From contig NZ_CP054475.1 in assembly GCF_025345565.1 (NCBI RefSeq), forward strand, positions 369,501-433,500: a stretch of DNA of 64,000 nt, written 5' to 3'. Of the stretch, positions 26,396-35,539 are shown in pieces. Origin of the DNA: Thalassolituus hydrocarboniclasticus. GTDB lineage: Bacteria; Pseudomonadota; Gammaproteobacteria; Pseudomonadales; Oceanobacteraceae. Position 1 is the first letter of the stretch; each line of letters starts with the position of its first letter. Position numbers and translations under genes: made by a program. The notes beneath the pieces are model-generated. The model saw only the letters and a program-made list of their open reading frames with translations, was not told where the DNA came from and ran no database searches.

Positions 26396-28345
26396 TTATT
26401 CTACGCTCTGATCCGCCTGTAGCTGAATCAGCAGCTGGCGGCCTTTTACCTGATCTCCGGCCTGCACCAGAATGTCCTGCACCACTCCATCCACACCGGC
26501 TTTTAACGGATGTTCCATTTTCATGGCTTCCAGTACTGCCAGTGTCTGGCCTTTCGTTACGCGTTCGCCGGCTTCGGCCAGTACGGTAACAATGGCACCG
26601 TCCATCGCCGCGCGCACCTGATCGGAACCGGCGCTCTGGGCGCGGCTGCTGACCAGCGTGACATCGCTGAAGCACAGGTTACCACGCGGCGTGTCCAGCC
26701 AGAGCTGGCCGTTATCTTCCGCCCAGGCGATGCTTTGCTGCACATTATCAATTTCATAACACAGCAGGTCTGAGGTTTTTTCCAGCAGGCGCAGGGCGCA
26801 CTCTTCGCCGTTATGGTTAACCAGCAATTGCTGGCCGTCACGGCGGATGCTGAGGGTAAATACCGTTTCGCCCTGTTTTAATTTCAGCGGCCGTGCCGCG
26901 CTGTGGCTGCTGGTAAAACCCTGAGGCGCAGCGATTAATGCCGCCGCCAGTGCCAGATCATTAAGCTCAGGCTGCAGCGGTTGCATGCTGGCGTGGTCGC
27001 TCAGGTGCTCGCTGATAAATGCGGTGGTTGCCTCACCGTTAATAAAGGCCGGGTGAGCCAGAATCGCGGCTAAAAAGGCGCGGTTATCGGCAATGCCGAG
27101 CAAATGCGATTCACGCAGGGTGCGCAATAAACGCCGCCGTGCTTCTTCGCGGTTGCGGCCAAAGGCAATCAGCTTGGCCAGCATCGGGTCATAATGCGGG
27201 GTAACCTTTTGGCCCTGCTGAATACCGGAGTCGATACGGATACCATCGTTAATGCTGTGCTGATCGGCGGCCTGCCAGAGTAATAGTTTTCCGGTTTGCG
27301 GGGTGAAATTATTGGCCGGATCTTCGGCGTATAAACGCACCTCAATGGCGTGGCCCTGCAGGGTAATATCCTGTTGCGTGAAGCCCAGCGTCTCACCCTG
27401 TGCAACCTGTAATTGCAGCGCAACCAGATCCAGTCCGGTAACCAGCTCGGTCACCGGATGCTCGACCTGCAGACGGGTATTCATTTCCAGAAAATAAAAA
27501 TTCTGCTCAGCATCGACCAGAAATTCCACCGTACCGGCACCGTAATAACCGCAGCTTTTCGCGGCGGCTACGGCGGCTTCGCCCATTGCACTACGCAGGC
27601 TGTTATTCACAAACGGCGATGGCGCTTCTTCCACCACTTTCTGGTGACGGCGCTGTACCGAACAGTCGCGTTCGCCCAGATACACCACATTGCCGTGCTG
27701 ATCGCCGAATACCTGAATTTCGATATGGCGTGGTTGCAGCACCGCTTTTTCGATAATTAATTCGCCACTGCCAAACGCATTCTGCGCTTCGGAGCGGGCC
27801 GAGCGGATATGTTCATTTAAGGTCGCAGCATCATTCACCAGACGCATACCGCGGCCACCACCACCGGCAGAGGCTTTCAGCATTACCGGCAAACCAATGG
27901 CCAGCGCTGCACTGTGCAGGGCTTCGTCGCTCTGGTCCGCACCCTCATAGCCGGGGATGCAGGGCACACCGGCTTCGATCATGGCAATTTTCGATAAACG
28001 TTTGCTGCCCATTAATTCAATGGCGCTGGCGGACGGGCCGATAAAAATAATACCAGCCTGCTCGCAGCTGCGGGCAAAGGTGGCATTTTCAGATAAAAAA
28101 CCGTAACCCGGATGAATGGCGTCGGCACCGGTCTGTTGTGCTGCGGCAATAATCCGTGCGGCATTTAAATAGCTGTCGCCAACGGCGGCGGCACCAATGC
28201 ACACTGCCTGATCGGCCAGTTGTACATGGGGTGCGTTGCGGTCGGCTTCTGAGTAAACGGCAACGGTTTCGTAACCGGCGGCTTTGGCGCTGCGCAATAC
28301 GCGCACAGCAATTTCGCCACGGTTAGCGACCAGAATTTTATTCAT
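26396..28345 (-). CDS. atuF: Biotin carboxylase/BCCP (alpha) subunit of geranyl-CoA- or methylcrotonyl-CoA-type carboxylase
   Basis: The protein has 649 residues. The biotin carboxylase part (1-450) shows the ATP-grasp glycine loop KASAGGGGRGMRLV, GERDCSVQRRHQKVVEEAPSP and the catalytic EMNTRLQVEHPVTE. The C-terminal BCCP domain carries VLEAMKMEHPL, whose Lys (~residue 609) takes biotin. It carboxylates biotin with bicarbonate and ATP and hands it to the beta subunit encoded two genes upstream. The gene overlaps the enoyl-CoA hydratase gene by four bases and has a strong GGAGGAAAAGG site. Gene order, DUF1446 neighbour and TetR regulator favour the geranyl-CoA (Atu) type over the leucine (Liu) type; no HMG-CoA lyase is present. 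Confidence 0.8.
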   Translation of the reverse strand: MNKILVANRGEIAVRVLRSAKAAGYETVAVYSEADRNAPHVQLADQAVCIGAAAVGDSYLNAARIIAAAQQTGADAIHPGYGFLSENATFARSCEQAGIIFIGPSASAIELMGSKRLSKIAMIEAGVPCIPGYEGADQSDEALHSAALAIGLPVMLKASAGGGGRGMRLVNDAATLNEHIRSARSEAQNAFGSGELIIEKAVLQPRHIEIQVFGDQHGNVVYLGERDCSVQRRHQKVVEEAPSPFVNNSLRSAMGEAAVAAAKSCGYYGAGTVEFLVDAEQNFYFLEMNTRLQVEHPVTELVTGLDLVALQLQVAQGETLGFTQQDITLQGHAIEVRLYAEDPANNFTPQTGKLLLWQAADQHSINDGIRIDSGIQQGQKVTPHYDPMLAKLIAFGRNREEARRRLLRTLRESHLLGIADNRAFLAAILAHPAFINGEATTAFISEHLSDHASMQPLQPELNDLALAAALIAAPQGFTSSHSAARPLKLKQGETVFTLSIRRDGQQLLVNHNGEECALRLLEKTSDLLCYEIDNVQQSIAWAEDNGQLWLDTPRGNLCFSDVTLVSSRAQSAGSDQVRAAMDGAIVTVLAEAGERVTKGQTLAVLEAMKMEHPLKAGVDGVVQDILVQAGDQVKGRQLLIQLQADQSVE

Positions 28346-29148
28346 GCCTTTTCCTCCTGCACAGCGACCTGAGCCCAGGCAGCCGGACGCTTCTGCATAA
28401 AGGCCATTGCGCCTTCCCGTCCTTCGCCCATGACGGCGGCGGCAAAATTCTGTGCGGCCTGATCCAGTAATTGCGCCAGCGGTTGTTCAGCATCGGCGAC
28501 CGCATGCAGCAGTGCCTTGGTTTTGGCGGTGGCGGCCGGTGCGCATTTTAATGCCTGCTGAATGGCGTTATTTACTTCAGCTTCAAGGCTGTCATTGTCG
28601 GCACACAACTGATGAACAATGCCTAAACGCAGCGCTTCTTCAGCATGTATACGGTTGCCGAATAATGCCAGACGGCGTGCCTGGGTCAGACCAATACGCT
28701 GCACCACAAAAGGCGCAATCTGCGCCGGCAAAATACCCAGCGAGGTTTCCGGCAAGGCAAAGCGGGCAGTGCTGCTGGCGATGGCCAGATCGCTGACGCA
28801 TGCCAGACCAAAACCACCGCCCATCACAGCGCCTTTTAAGGCGCAGATAACCACTGCGGGTAAGCGGTTGGCGGTTTCGATCATATGACCAAAGGCGCGA
28901 TTAAATTCGGCCAGGCGGGCGCTGTCGCCACCGGCCGCCTGCATATCTTTAATATCGCCACCGGCACAGAAATGATCGCCATTACCTTCAATCACCAGCA
29001 CACGGCAGTCGGCCTGTTGGGCACTGTTCATCAGCGCCAGCAGTTCTTCTACCATGGTCAGGCTCATCGCGTTGGCGAGTTGCGGACGGTTAAGGCGTAC
29101 ACGCCAGACGGCGGGCTGCTGCTCAAGTTGCAGGGTTGTAAATTCCAT
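28342..29148 (-). CDS. atuE: Enoyl-CoA hydratase (isohexenylglutaconyl-CoA hydratase-like)
   Basis: The protein has 268 residues of crotonase fold. HFCAGGDIKDMQ and GAVMGGGFGLACVSDLAIA form the oxyanion hole. FALPETSLGILPAQIAPFVVQRIG supplies the catalytic Glu and matches the methylglutaconyl/isohexenylglutaconyl-CoA hydratase branch. In the Atu pathway this enzyme hydrates the carboxylation product before C-C cleavage. It lies between the acyl-CoA dehydrogenase and the carboxylase alpha subunit, as in Pseudomonas atuDEF and also liuACD-type clusters. Substrate length is inferred from context only. Confidence 0.8.
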   Translation of the reverse strand: MEFTTLQLEQQPAVWRVRLNRPQLANAMSLTMVEELLALMNSAQQADCRVLVIEGNGDHFCAGGDIKDMQAAGGDSARLAEFNRAFGHMIETANRLPAVVICALKGAVMGGGFGLACVSDLAIASSTARFALPETSLGILPAQIAPFVVQRIGLTQARRLALFGNRIHAEEALRLGIVHQLCADNDSLEAEVNNAIQQALKCAPAATAKTKALLHAVADAEQPLAQLLDQAAQNFAAAVMGEGREGAMAFMQKRPAAWAQVAVQEEKA

Positions 29149-29159
29149 ACCGCCTCCGC

Positions 29160-30320
29160 TCAGGATTTTTTACGCTTAGGCAGAATGCCCATGTATTTGC
29201 AGATAATGCCGAGCATAATTTCGTCAGCGCCACCGCCAATAGAACCCAGACGGTTATCGCGGTAGAAACGGGCGATCTGGTTATCCCACATAAAGCCCAT
29301 ACCACCCCAGTACTGCAGACAGCTGTCGGAAACTTCACGGGTCAGGCGGCCGGATTTTAATTTCGCCATCGACGCCAGACGGGTCATATCTTCGCCGTTC
29401 AGATAGCCTTCACAGGCCTGATACACCATGGCGCGCAGTGCCTCGACTTCGGTCTGCAATTCGGCCATGCGGAAATGAATCACCTGATTATCAATCAGCG
29501 GCTGACCAAAGGTATGGCGTTCACGGCAGTAATCAATGGTCTGGTTAATGCAGGTTTCCATACCGACCAGTGACATGGCGGCGGCGTACATACGCTCTTC
29601 CTGGAATTGCAGCATCTGCATCATAAAACCAGCACCCTCAGCACCGATACGGTTGCGCTGTGGTACGCGCACGTTATCGAAGAAAATCTGGGCGGTATCG
29701 GATGAGCGCATACCGAGTTTATTCAGACGTGGTGACAGGGTAATGCCGGGAGAATTCATCGGCACCACAATCAGGGATTTATTCGAGTGTGGCTTGTCGT
29801 CTGAGGTATTGGCCAGCAGACAGATAAAATCGGCCTGGGTGGAGTTGGTGATCCACATTTTGGTGCCGTTAATAATGTAATCGTCACCGTCTTTTTTCGC
29901 CGTGGTTTTTACCGCGGCAACGTCGGAGCCGGCACCGGGTTCACTGACGCCGATACTGGCAACCATATCACCGGCAACGGCGGGGGCGAGGAAGTTCTCT
30001 TTTAAATAGTCACTGCCGAAACGGGCAATGGCCGGCGTCGCCATACAGGTCTGCACACCAATGGCCATTGGCACACCACCACAAAAAATACCGCCCATTT
30101 CTTCAGCGGCGGCCATTTCGTAAGAAAAATCCAGACCTAAACCGCCGGCACTTTCCGGTTTGCTGATACCCAGCAGGCCGAGGTTACCCATTTTTTTGAA
30201 CAGTTCATGGGCAGGAAAAATACCTTCTTTTTCCCATTCGTCGACATGCGGGTTAATCTCGTTTTCGACGAAGTTTTTAACGGTACGTTTAAGTTCTTTA
30301 TGTTCCTGGGTCAGACGCAT
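29160..30320 (-). CDS. atuD: Acyl-CoA dehydrogenase (citronellyl-CoA dehydrogenase-like)
   Basis: The protein has 386 residues with the full acyl-CoA dehydrogenase fold. FAD/substrate motifs are ASIGVSEPGAGSDVAAV, KMWITNSTQADF and the C-terminal QYWGGMGFMWDNQIARFYRDNR. The C-terminal Glu used as base by short- and medium-chain enzymes is missing (the loop reads IGGGADEIML). A Glu in FQEERMYAAAMSLVG sits where isovaleryl-CoA dehydrogenase has its base, so this is an IVD-type enzyme for branched substrates. In the Atu pathway it makes cis-geranyl-CoA from citronellyl-CoA. AGGA precedes the ATG by eight bases. Confidence 0.82.
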   Translation of the reverse strand: MRLTQEHKELKRTVKNFVENEINPHVDEWEKEGIFPAHELFKKMGNLGLLGISKPESAGGLGLDFSYEMAAAEEMGGIFCGGVPMAIGVQTCMATPAIARFGSDYLKENFLAPAVAGDMVASIGVSEPGAGSDVAAVKTTAKKDGDDYIINGTKMWITNSTQADFICLLANTSDDKPHSNKSLIVVPMNSPGITLSPRLNKLGMRSSDTAQIFFDNVRVPQRNRIGAEGAGFMMQMLQFQEERMYAAAMSLVGMETCINQTIDYCRERHTFGQPLIDNQVIHFRMAELQTEVEALRAMVYQACEGYLNGEDMTRLASMAKLKSGRLTREVSDSCLQYWGGMGFMWDNQIARFYRDNRLGSIGGGADEIMLGIICKYMGILPKRKKS

Positions 30321-30366
30321 GAGAAAATTCCTTAAAAATTATTAGATGTATTTAAACCGGCTGTTG

Positions 30367-31983
30367 TCAGAAGCGGGCAACGCCAAAGGTGTTAGGTCGT
30401 AACGGCCGCTGCTGCGCCTCGTGGCAGATGCTTAACAGATGCATCAGCAGAGTACGGGTATCGCGCGGGTCAATCAGGCCGTCATCCCACAGGCGGGCAG
30501 TACCGAACAAAGCGGTTGAACCCATTTCCAGTTTGGCGGCGGTCATCTGCTCTAACTGCGTGAGCATTTTTTCATCGGGCTCAACACCCATCTTGCGTTG
30601 TTTTTCTTCGGTAACAATACGCAAAACCTTACCGGCCTGAGCACCACCCATAACGGCGGTTTTGCTGTTTGGCCAGGCGAAAATAAAACGCGGATCAAGA
30701 CCACGGCCACACATCGCATAATTACCGGCGCCATAAGAGCCGCCGACCACAATCGACAGCTTAGGTACGGTCGCGTTGGCGACTGCCTGCAACATTTTTG
30801 AACCGTGCTTGATAATGCCGTTGCGTTCGGATTCGGTACCGACCATAAAACCGGTGGTGTTGTGCAGGAACAGCAGGGCGATATTGTTCTGTTCGCACAG
30901 CTGAATAAACTGTGCCGCTTTGTTTGCACCTTTGGCGGTGATCGGCCCGTTATTGCCGATAATGCCGCAGGAGAAGCCACCAATGCGGGAAAAACCACAC
31001 ACGGTTTGCTGGTCAAATTCGTTTTTAAAATCCTGAAATTCTGAACCGTCGGCGATACGCGCAATAATTTCGCGCACGTCGTAAGGCTGCTTGGCTTCGG
31101 CCGGAACCACACCGAGTAATTCGTCGGCACTGTACAGCGGCTCGTTAAATTCGGCGGCTGGCTGATAGGGTAGCTGGGCATTCCACGGCAGGGCAGCCAT
31201 GACATCGCGGGCAATACGGATACCATCGGCATCGTCTTCGGCCAGATATTCGGCGGTGCCGGCATCGCAGGCGTGCAGCTCGGCACCACCTAATTCTTCG
31301 TCGGTGGCAATTTCACCGGTGGCGGCTTTTAACAGCGGCGGCCCGGCGAGAAACATTTTCGCTTTACCGCGTACAGCAATCACTACATCGGATAAACCGG
31401 GCTGATAGGCGCCGCCGGCGGTGGCGTTACCATGCACCACCGTTACCTGCGGAATACCGGCTGCACTCATACGCGCCTGATTGGCAAAGGCTTTGGCGCC
31501 GGGAATAAATACATCGGTGGCGTAATTGAGGTTGGCGCCACCGCTTTCCGCCAGAGTCACTACCGGCAGTTTATTGTCGCGGGCAATTTCCTGAATACGC
31601 AGGATTTTATCCAGACCGCCGGGAGAAATGGTGCCGCCTTTAATCGCACTGTTATTCAGCACGATTAAACAACGGATACCGGCAACCCGGCCGATACCGG
31701 CAATAATGCCACCACCGGCACCGCTGCCGTCTTTATCGTCGTGCATTTTATGGCCAACCAGTGAGCCCAGTTCGATAAATTCGGAACCGGCATCCAGCAG
31801 CAGACTTAAACGTTCGCGTGGCAGTAATTTGCCGCGTTTATGAAATTTTTCCTGCGCTTCCTGTTCTTTGGCGCGCACTTTTTCTTCGACCGCACGGAAT
31901 TCTTCCAGCGCTGCCAGCATAGCCTGCTGGTTATTGCGGAACTGTTCGCTGTTGCTGTCGAGTTCTGAGGTGAGAATGGTCAT
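30367..31983 (-). CDS. atuC: Acyl-CoA carboxylase carboxyltransferase (beta) subunit, geranyl-CoA carboxylase-like
   Basis: The protein has 538 residues with two crotonase-like halves, as in the beta subunits of MCC, GCC and PCC. Characteristic blocks are ITVVHGNATAGGAYQPGL (quoted by its GGAYQPG core), MFLAGPPLLKAATGEIATDEELGGAE and, in the second half, LFLHNTTGFMVGTESE and SYGAGNYAMCGRGLDPRF. The AEYLAEDDADGIRIAR segment differs from the typical leucine-pathway MCC sequence and fits better with the geranyl-CoA type. It transfers carboxyl from biotin to the acyl-CoA. The gene is nine bases downstream of the DUF1446 gene, in one operon. Substrate selectivity rests on active-site residues that need a structural alignment. 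Confidence 0.8.
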   Translation of the reverse strand: MTILTSELDSNSEQFRNNQQAMLAALEEFRAVEEKVRAKEQEAQEKFHKRGKLLPRERLSLLLDAGSEFIELGSLVGHKMHDDKDGSGAGGGIIAGIGRVAGIRCLIVLNNSAIKGGTISPGGLDKILRIQEIARDNKLPVVTLAESGGANLNYATDVFIPGAKAFANQARMSAAGIPQVTVVHGNATAGGAYQPGLSDVVIAVRGKAKMFLAGPPLLKAATGEIATDEELGGAELHACDAGTAEYLAEDDADGIRIARDVMAALPWNAQLPYQPAAEFNEPLYSADELLGVVPAEAKQPYDVREIIARIADGSEFQDFKNEFDQQTVCGFSRIGGFSCGIIGNNGPITAKGANKAAQFIQLCEQNNIALLFLHNTTGFMVGTESERNGIIKHGSKMLQAVANATVPKLSIVVGGSYGAGNYAMCGRGLDPRFIFAWPNSKTAVMGGAQAGKVLRIVTEEKQRKMGVEPDEKMLTQLEQMTAAKLEMGSTALFGTARLWDDGLIDPRDTRTLLMHLLSICHEAQQRPLRPNTFGVARF

Positions 31984-31992
31984 GATGTGTCC

Positions 31993-33801
31993 TTAACGAT
32001 TCAGCAGCTGCTGATATTCAGCATCGGCCCGGGCAGCAATGTCCGGTGTTACCGCAACCGGTAAATCCAGTAACTGCTGGGCAAAGGCTTTACCCTGCGG
32101 ATCAATGCGCAGGCTGGCCATGCCACCGCCGCCGAGGGAATTGCGTAATAAAAGATTAAAAGCGTTTAAGCCGGGCAGGGCGAACAGCTCAACATCGCTG
32201 TTATCGGCCAGCACGTGGGCAAACCATTGGCCTATATTTTCCGGCGCCAGTGCGGCCTGAATAAATGGCAGATAATCCGCATCGCGCGCCATGACACCAA
32301 TGTTGCTGTGATTACCTTTATCGCCACTGCGTGCTACCGCCAGTTTGATTAACGGCACACTGATATCAGCGTCGGGCGTTTCAGCGGCGGCATTAATTTT
32401 GGCTGAAGGCCAGTGCGGAGCATGGTCAGCGCAGTCGATAGCCACGGCTGTTTTATTGTCATCCAGCTGAATCTGTACCGGCACATCGGCTTTCGGCCAG
32501 AGGAAAGAAAATAAGCGGATATTCGGGCTGGGTTTCGGCCGGCCGCCAACAATACCGGTTAAGCCCGGTGCCATGGCGGTGGCGGCCTGAGCAATTTCGC
32601 GGGCGAACACTTCCAGCGCTTTTTTATCGGCATGACGTACGGCGATTTTAACAATCACTTCGCGGCTGTCTGCGCCACGGGCATTGGCGCCGTAGGTGGT
32701 TTCAGAGCCGAGAATTTCAATATCCTGCGCAGTAAAAGCTCCCATGCCCAGTACCGAATGCAGCACGCTGACGCGCTGCAGAATGGCCTCGGCCACGCGC
32801 TGGCCTTTGGCTACGGCATCGCGCCCGCCAATCATAAAAGTTGCCGTGCAGCGGAAGCCGTCCATCCAGGTGGCGCTGACTTTATAGTCGGCCGGTGGTG
32901 CATAACCGCGGGCGCCGCTGACGCGCACCTGCTGTTCACCGCTCTGGACGATGTTTACCTGAGTAAAATCGCAGCAGACATCGGGCAATAAATAGCAGGC
33001 CGGATCGCCGATTTCATACAGCAGTTGTTCGCCCACGGTAAAAGGCGAAATCAGGCCGCCGGTTTTTGCTGGTTTGCTGACCACAAAGCTGCCGTCGGCG
33101 GAGCATTCAACAATGGGGAAGCCCATATTGGCGTAGCCGCTTTCAACCAGTTGCCAGTCGGTGAAATTACCGCCGGTACACTGCGCACCACATTCGATGA
33201 TATGGCCGGCGAGAGAACCCTGCGCGAGCTGATCGTAATCGGATTCGCTCCAGTTAAATTCATGCATCAGCGGGCCCAGCACCACAGCGCTGTCGACCAC
33301 GCGTCCGGTGATGACAATATCGGCACCGGCCGCCAGAACATCGCGGATGGCCGGAGCGCCGAGGTAGGCGTTAACGCTCAGGCAGCGGCCGGGCAGCGGC
33401 TCGTCGCTGAACATATCTTTTACGCCGGCAAAATCGGCCTGGCGGGCACTGAGGTTATCGCCCTGTACAGTACCGACCGTGAGGTTCAGCCCGGCTTCGG
33501 CGATTAACGCGCGCAAGGCCGCGGCGCAGCCTTCAACATTGATACCACCGGCGTTACTGACAACCTTAATGCCCTGAGTGGCAATGGCCGGCAGCAGGGG
33601 CTTAAGGGTTTGGACGAAATCCGGGGCAAAACCGGCTTCGGGATTTTTCAGGCGTGCACCGGCCATGATCGACATGGTGACTTCGGCCAGATAATCGAAC
33701 ACCAGATAATCGAGCTGACCCTGCTGTACCAGCTGGTGGGCGGCGGTGCCGGTATCGCCCCAGAAGGCGGAGGCGCAGCCGATGCGGACGGTATCCTGCA
33801 T
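31993..33801 (-). CDS. atuA: DUF1446 protein, AtuA family (acyclic terpene utilisation)
   Basis: The protein has 602 residues and is the first gene of the minus-strand operon. Recognisable AtuA/DUF1446 blocks are [19 protein letters not shown] at the N-terminus, [33 protein letters not shown] and [19 protein letters not shown]. The C-terminal ~100 residues ([20 protein letters not shown]) form the smaller domain also found in this family. AtuA is essential for citronellol/geraniol growth in Pseudomonas, but its chemistry is not established. The start has AGGA seven bases upstream. A palindrome that could bind the divergent TetR regulator lies about 50 bases upstream of the start. Confidence 0.88.
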   Translation of the reverse strand: MQDTVRIGCASAFWGDTGTAAHQLVQQGQLDYLVFDYLAEVTMSIMAGARLKNPEAGFAPDFVQTLKPLLPAIATQGIKVVSNAGGINVEGCAAALRALIAEAGLNLTVGTVQGDNLSARQADFAGVKDMFSDEPLPGRCLSVNAYLGAPAIRDVLAAGADIVITGRVVDSAVVLGPLMHEFNWSESDYDQLAQGSLAGHIIECGAQCTGGNFTDWQLVESGYANMGFPIVECSADGSFVVSKPAKTGGLISPFTVGEQLLYEIGDPACYLLPDVCCDFTQVNIVQSGEQQVRVSGARGYAPPADYKVSATWMDGFRCTATFMIGGRDAVAKGQRVAEAILQRVSVLHSVLGMGAFTAQDIEILGSETTYGANARGADSREVIVKIAVRHADKKALEVFAREIAQAATAMAPGLTGIVGGRPKPSPNIRLFSFLWPKADVPVQIQLDDNKTAVAIDCADHAPHWPSAKINAAAETPDADISVPLIKLAVARSGDKGNHSNIGVMARDADYLPFIQAALAPENIGQWFAHVLADNSDVELFALPGLNAFNLLLRNSLGGGGMASLRIDPQGKAFAQQLLDLPVAVTPDIAARADAEYQQLLNR

Positions 33802-33849
33802 GGTGAAATCCTGTTGTTAGCGTTTGCCTAAGACTATCAATCATCGAAC

Positions 33850-33869
33850 AACCAAGCAAGCGCTTGGTT
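33850..33869. promoter_or_regulatory. Palindromic operator candidate for the divergent TetR regulator
   Basis: Arms AACCAAGC and GCTTGGTT flank a 4-base centre; the inner core CAAGCGCTTG is a perfect 10-bp palindrome. It lies in the 147-bp divergent region between the atuA-like gene and the TetR gene, the usual place for autoregulated TetR operators. Confidence 0.65.
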
Positions 33870-33948
33870 TTTAGTTTTGCGGCCTGACAGGGATTGCCCC
33901 TACAATAGGCCTGTTCGTCATACAGACGTCTTCAGATAAGGAAAACCC

Positions 33949-34545
33949 GTGATAGAACAACTGATTGCCGAAGGGGTTATTACCGACCCGGGCAGTGCCC
34001 GTGGCCGCCTGCTGGCTGCCGCCGCGCGCCTGTTTAAACAGCAGGGGTACGAACGCACCACCGTGCGTGATCTGGCTGCTGAAATCGGCATACAGTCGGG
34101 CAGCCTGTTTCACCATTACCGCAGTAAGGAAGATATTCTGCGTGCGGTGATGGAAGAGACCATTCAGCTGAATACCGCGCTGATGCGCATTGCGCTGCAG
34201 CAGGCGCAGGACCCGCGCGGCAAAGTGCTGGCGCTGATCCGTTGCGAGCTGCAATCTATTCTCGGTGAAACCGGCGAAGCCATGAGTGTGCTGGTGTATG
34301 AATGGCGTTCACTCAAACCCGACAGCCAGCAGCACATCCTGAAGTTGCGCGATATTTATGAACAGCTGTGGCTGGATGCGCTGGCCGAAGCCCGTGCTGC
34401 CGGCATGGTGGCGATTGAACCTTTTATTCTGCGCCGCTTCTTAACCGGTGCACTGAGCTGGACCACCAACTGGTATAAACCCGATGGTGATATGACGCTG
34501 GATGAACTGGCCGAATACGCGCTGACCCTGGCGATAAAACAGTGA
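33949..34545 (+). CDS. TetR/AcrR-family regulator (AtuR-like)
   Basis: The protein has 198 residues and starts at GTG 33949 with AAGGAA upstream. The N-terminal helix-turn-helix is classical TetR: LAAAARLFKQQGYERTTVRDL, then AAEIGIQSGSLFHHYRSKEDILRAVM (each shown in part). The C-terminal domain is all-helical and would bind an acyl-CoA-like ligand. It is divergent from the seven-gene catabolic operon, so a repressor of that operon is the likely role. The same layout is known for atuR in Pseudomonas. The palindrome at 33850 is its candidate site. Confidence 0.88.
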   Translation: MIEQLIAEGVITDPGSARGRLLAAAARLFKQQGYERTTVRDLAAEIGIQSGSLFHHYRSKEDILRAVMEETIQLNTALMRIALQQAQDPRGKVLALIRCELQSILGETGEAMSVLVYEWRSLKPDSQQHILKLRDIYEQLWLDALAEARAAGMVAIEPFILRRFLTGALSWTTNWYKPDGDMTLDELAEYALTLAIKQ

Positions 34546-34564
34546 AACACAGCGGAGAAATACA

Positions 34565-34783
34565 GTGAGAGCCAGTCTACGCGCTAAGGTCGTGCAGGTT
34601 TGCGATAAGAAAATAGCCACTAAGGGCGATAATGTCGGCGTATCCTTTTATGCGTTTTTCGCCAATAAAAATGACGATCCGGACCTGCTGATGGAAGCCG
34701 CCGAATGGTGGATTAAAACCCATTGTCTCGATCATTTTGAAAAAGCGGTAAAAATTAAGGCCATGGTGCTGGCAGGCGACTGA
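34565..34783 (+). CDS. DUF6500-like small protein
   Basis: The protein has 72 residues, GTG start. The sequence (VCDKKIATKGDNVGVSFYAFF, then LLMEAAEWWIKTHCLDHFEKA) matches my memory of a short conserved family annotated DUF6500 in marine gammaproteobacteria. It is soluble and mostly helical. It follows the TetR gene by 19 bases and may share its transcript. Function is unknown. Confidence 0.7.
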   Translation: MRASLRAKVVQVCDKKIATKGDNVGVSFYAFFANKNDDPDLLMEAAEWWIKTHCLDHFEKAVKIKAMVLAGD

Positions 34784-34811
34784 CGCCAGTCATGGCAGAA
34801 AGAGGTATGTC

Positions 34812-35075
34812 ATGGATGAGGTAAGAGCCCGCTATCATCGCCTGAAGTGGCTGCTGGTCAGTGCGCAGTTGATCTGGCTAGCCTTTTGTTTACTGCTCAG
34901 CCTGATTGTTGACCCTGGCATCTCTGTGCCAGCGATCTGGGCGGCGGTGGGCTTTTTAATCGCACTGGCGGTGGAAGTGATGGCTGGTCGCCTGTGTTGT
35001 CCGAAATGCCGGCAACCGCTGGGTTTAAGGGTTTACCGCTGGATTCTGATATTCCGTTGCCGGAACTGTTCTTAA
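34812..35075 (+). CDS. Small two-span membrane protein with a C-terminal zinc-ribbon-like Cys set
   Basis: The protein has 87 residues. Two hydrophobic helices (about 14-33 and 38-58) are followed by CCPKCRQPLG and then CRNC at the very end. These two CxxC knuckles, about 20 residues apart, could bind zinc in a rubredoxin/zinc-ribbon manner. AGAGGT lies ahead of ATG 34812. The family is not recognised, and it may be cotranscribed with the DUF6500-like gene. Confidence 0.65.
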   Translation: MDEVRARYHRLKWLLVSAQLIWLAFCLLLSLIVDPGISVPAIWAAVGFLIALAVEVMAGRLCCPKCRQPLGLRVYRWILIFRCRNCS

Positions 35076-35539
35076 AAAAACAGGCGCTAAGGATCCACTG
35101 CTGTCCCACAGATTGGAGTGACATCGTGTCACTCCAAACGGCAGCATTGATCGACTACTGTTTTTCAATCTGAAACGCCTTTCCGGGGCAAGCCCCTGGC
35201 CCCCTGCAAGGAGAGGTATCTCCTTACGATCCTCTCTTTTCGGCGCGTCCGGCTTCATCCAGCCAACTGCAATGATTATGCGGCACGCAAAACAATTCGC
35301 CCCGGAACGACGTTTTAAAACACCAAGCATTTGTATCGTTCCGGGGCAGGGTTTTGCTCTGACGGCCGCAGAATCATCTGGTTGTCTGGCGCCGCACGAT
35401 CGCCGGTTTTAATAATCCGCTCAGCCGTATTCCAGAGGAAACCGTGTTTTCCTCGTTCCTACGCGCAGCGTGGGAATGCAACTGTGCCGGCAAGGGCTAC
35501 CACGCAGAGCGTGGGAGCCAGGTGACAGCAGAGCAAACA
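35076..35539. repeat. Repeat-rich intergenic region (464 bp) without a gene
   Basis: This stretch holds several palindromes. A perfect 11-bp stem with a 3-nt loop lies at 35113-35137 (TTGGAGTGACA and complement). A perfect 12-bp inverted repeat, GCCCCGGAACGA, has arms at 35299-35310 and 35336-35347, 25 bases apart. Two copies of a CCACGC-(A/C)GA-GCGTGG-type palindrome lie at 35454-35478 and 35499-35516. The last belongs to a widespread proteobacterial intergenic repeat type (TCCCACGC...GCGTGGGA). No promoter for the flanking genes, which both point into this region, is expected here. Confidence 0.7.

Noticed and set aside
24745..34545. Leucine catabolism (liu) operon
   Set aside because: No HMG-CoA lyase and no MerR regulator; AtuA and TetR are present. 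It is kept only as an alternative for substrate specificity.
35076..35539. Possible small ORFs in the repeat-rich gap
   Set aside because: They consist of palindromic repeat sequence and lack ribosome-binding sites.
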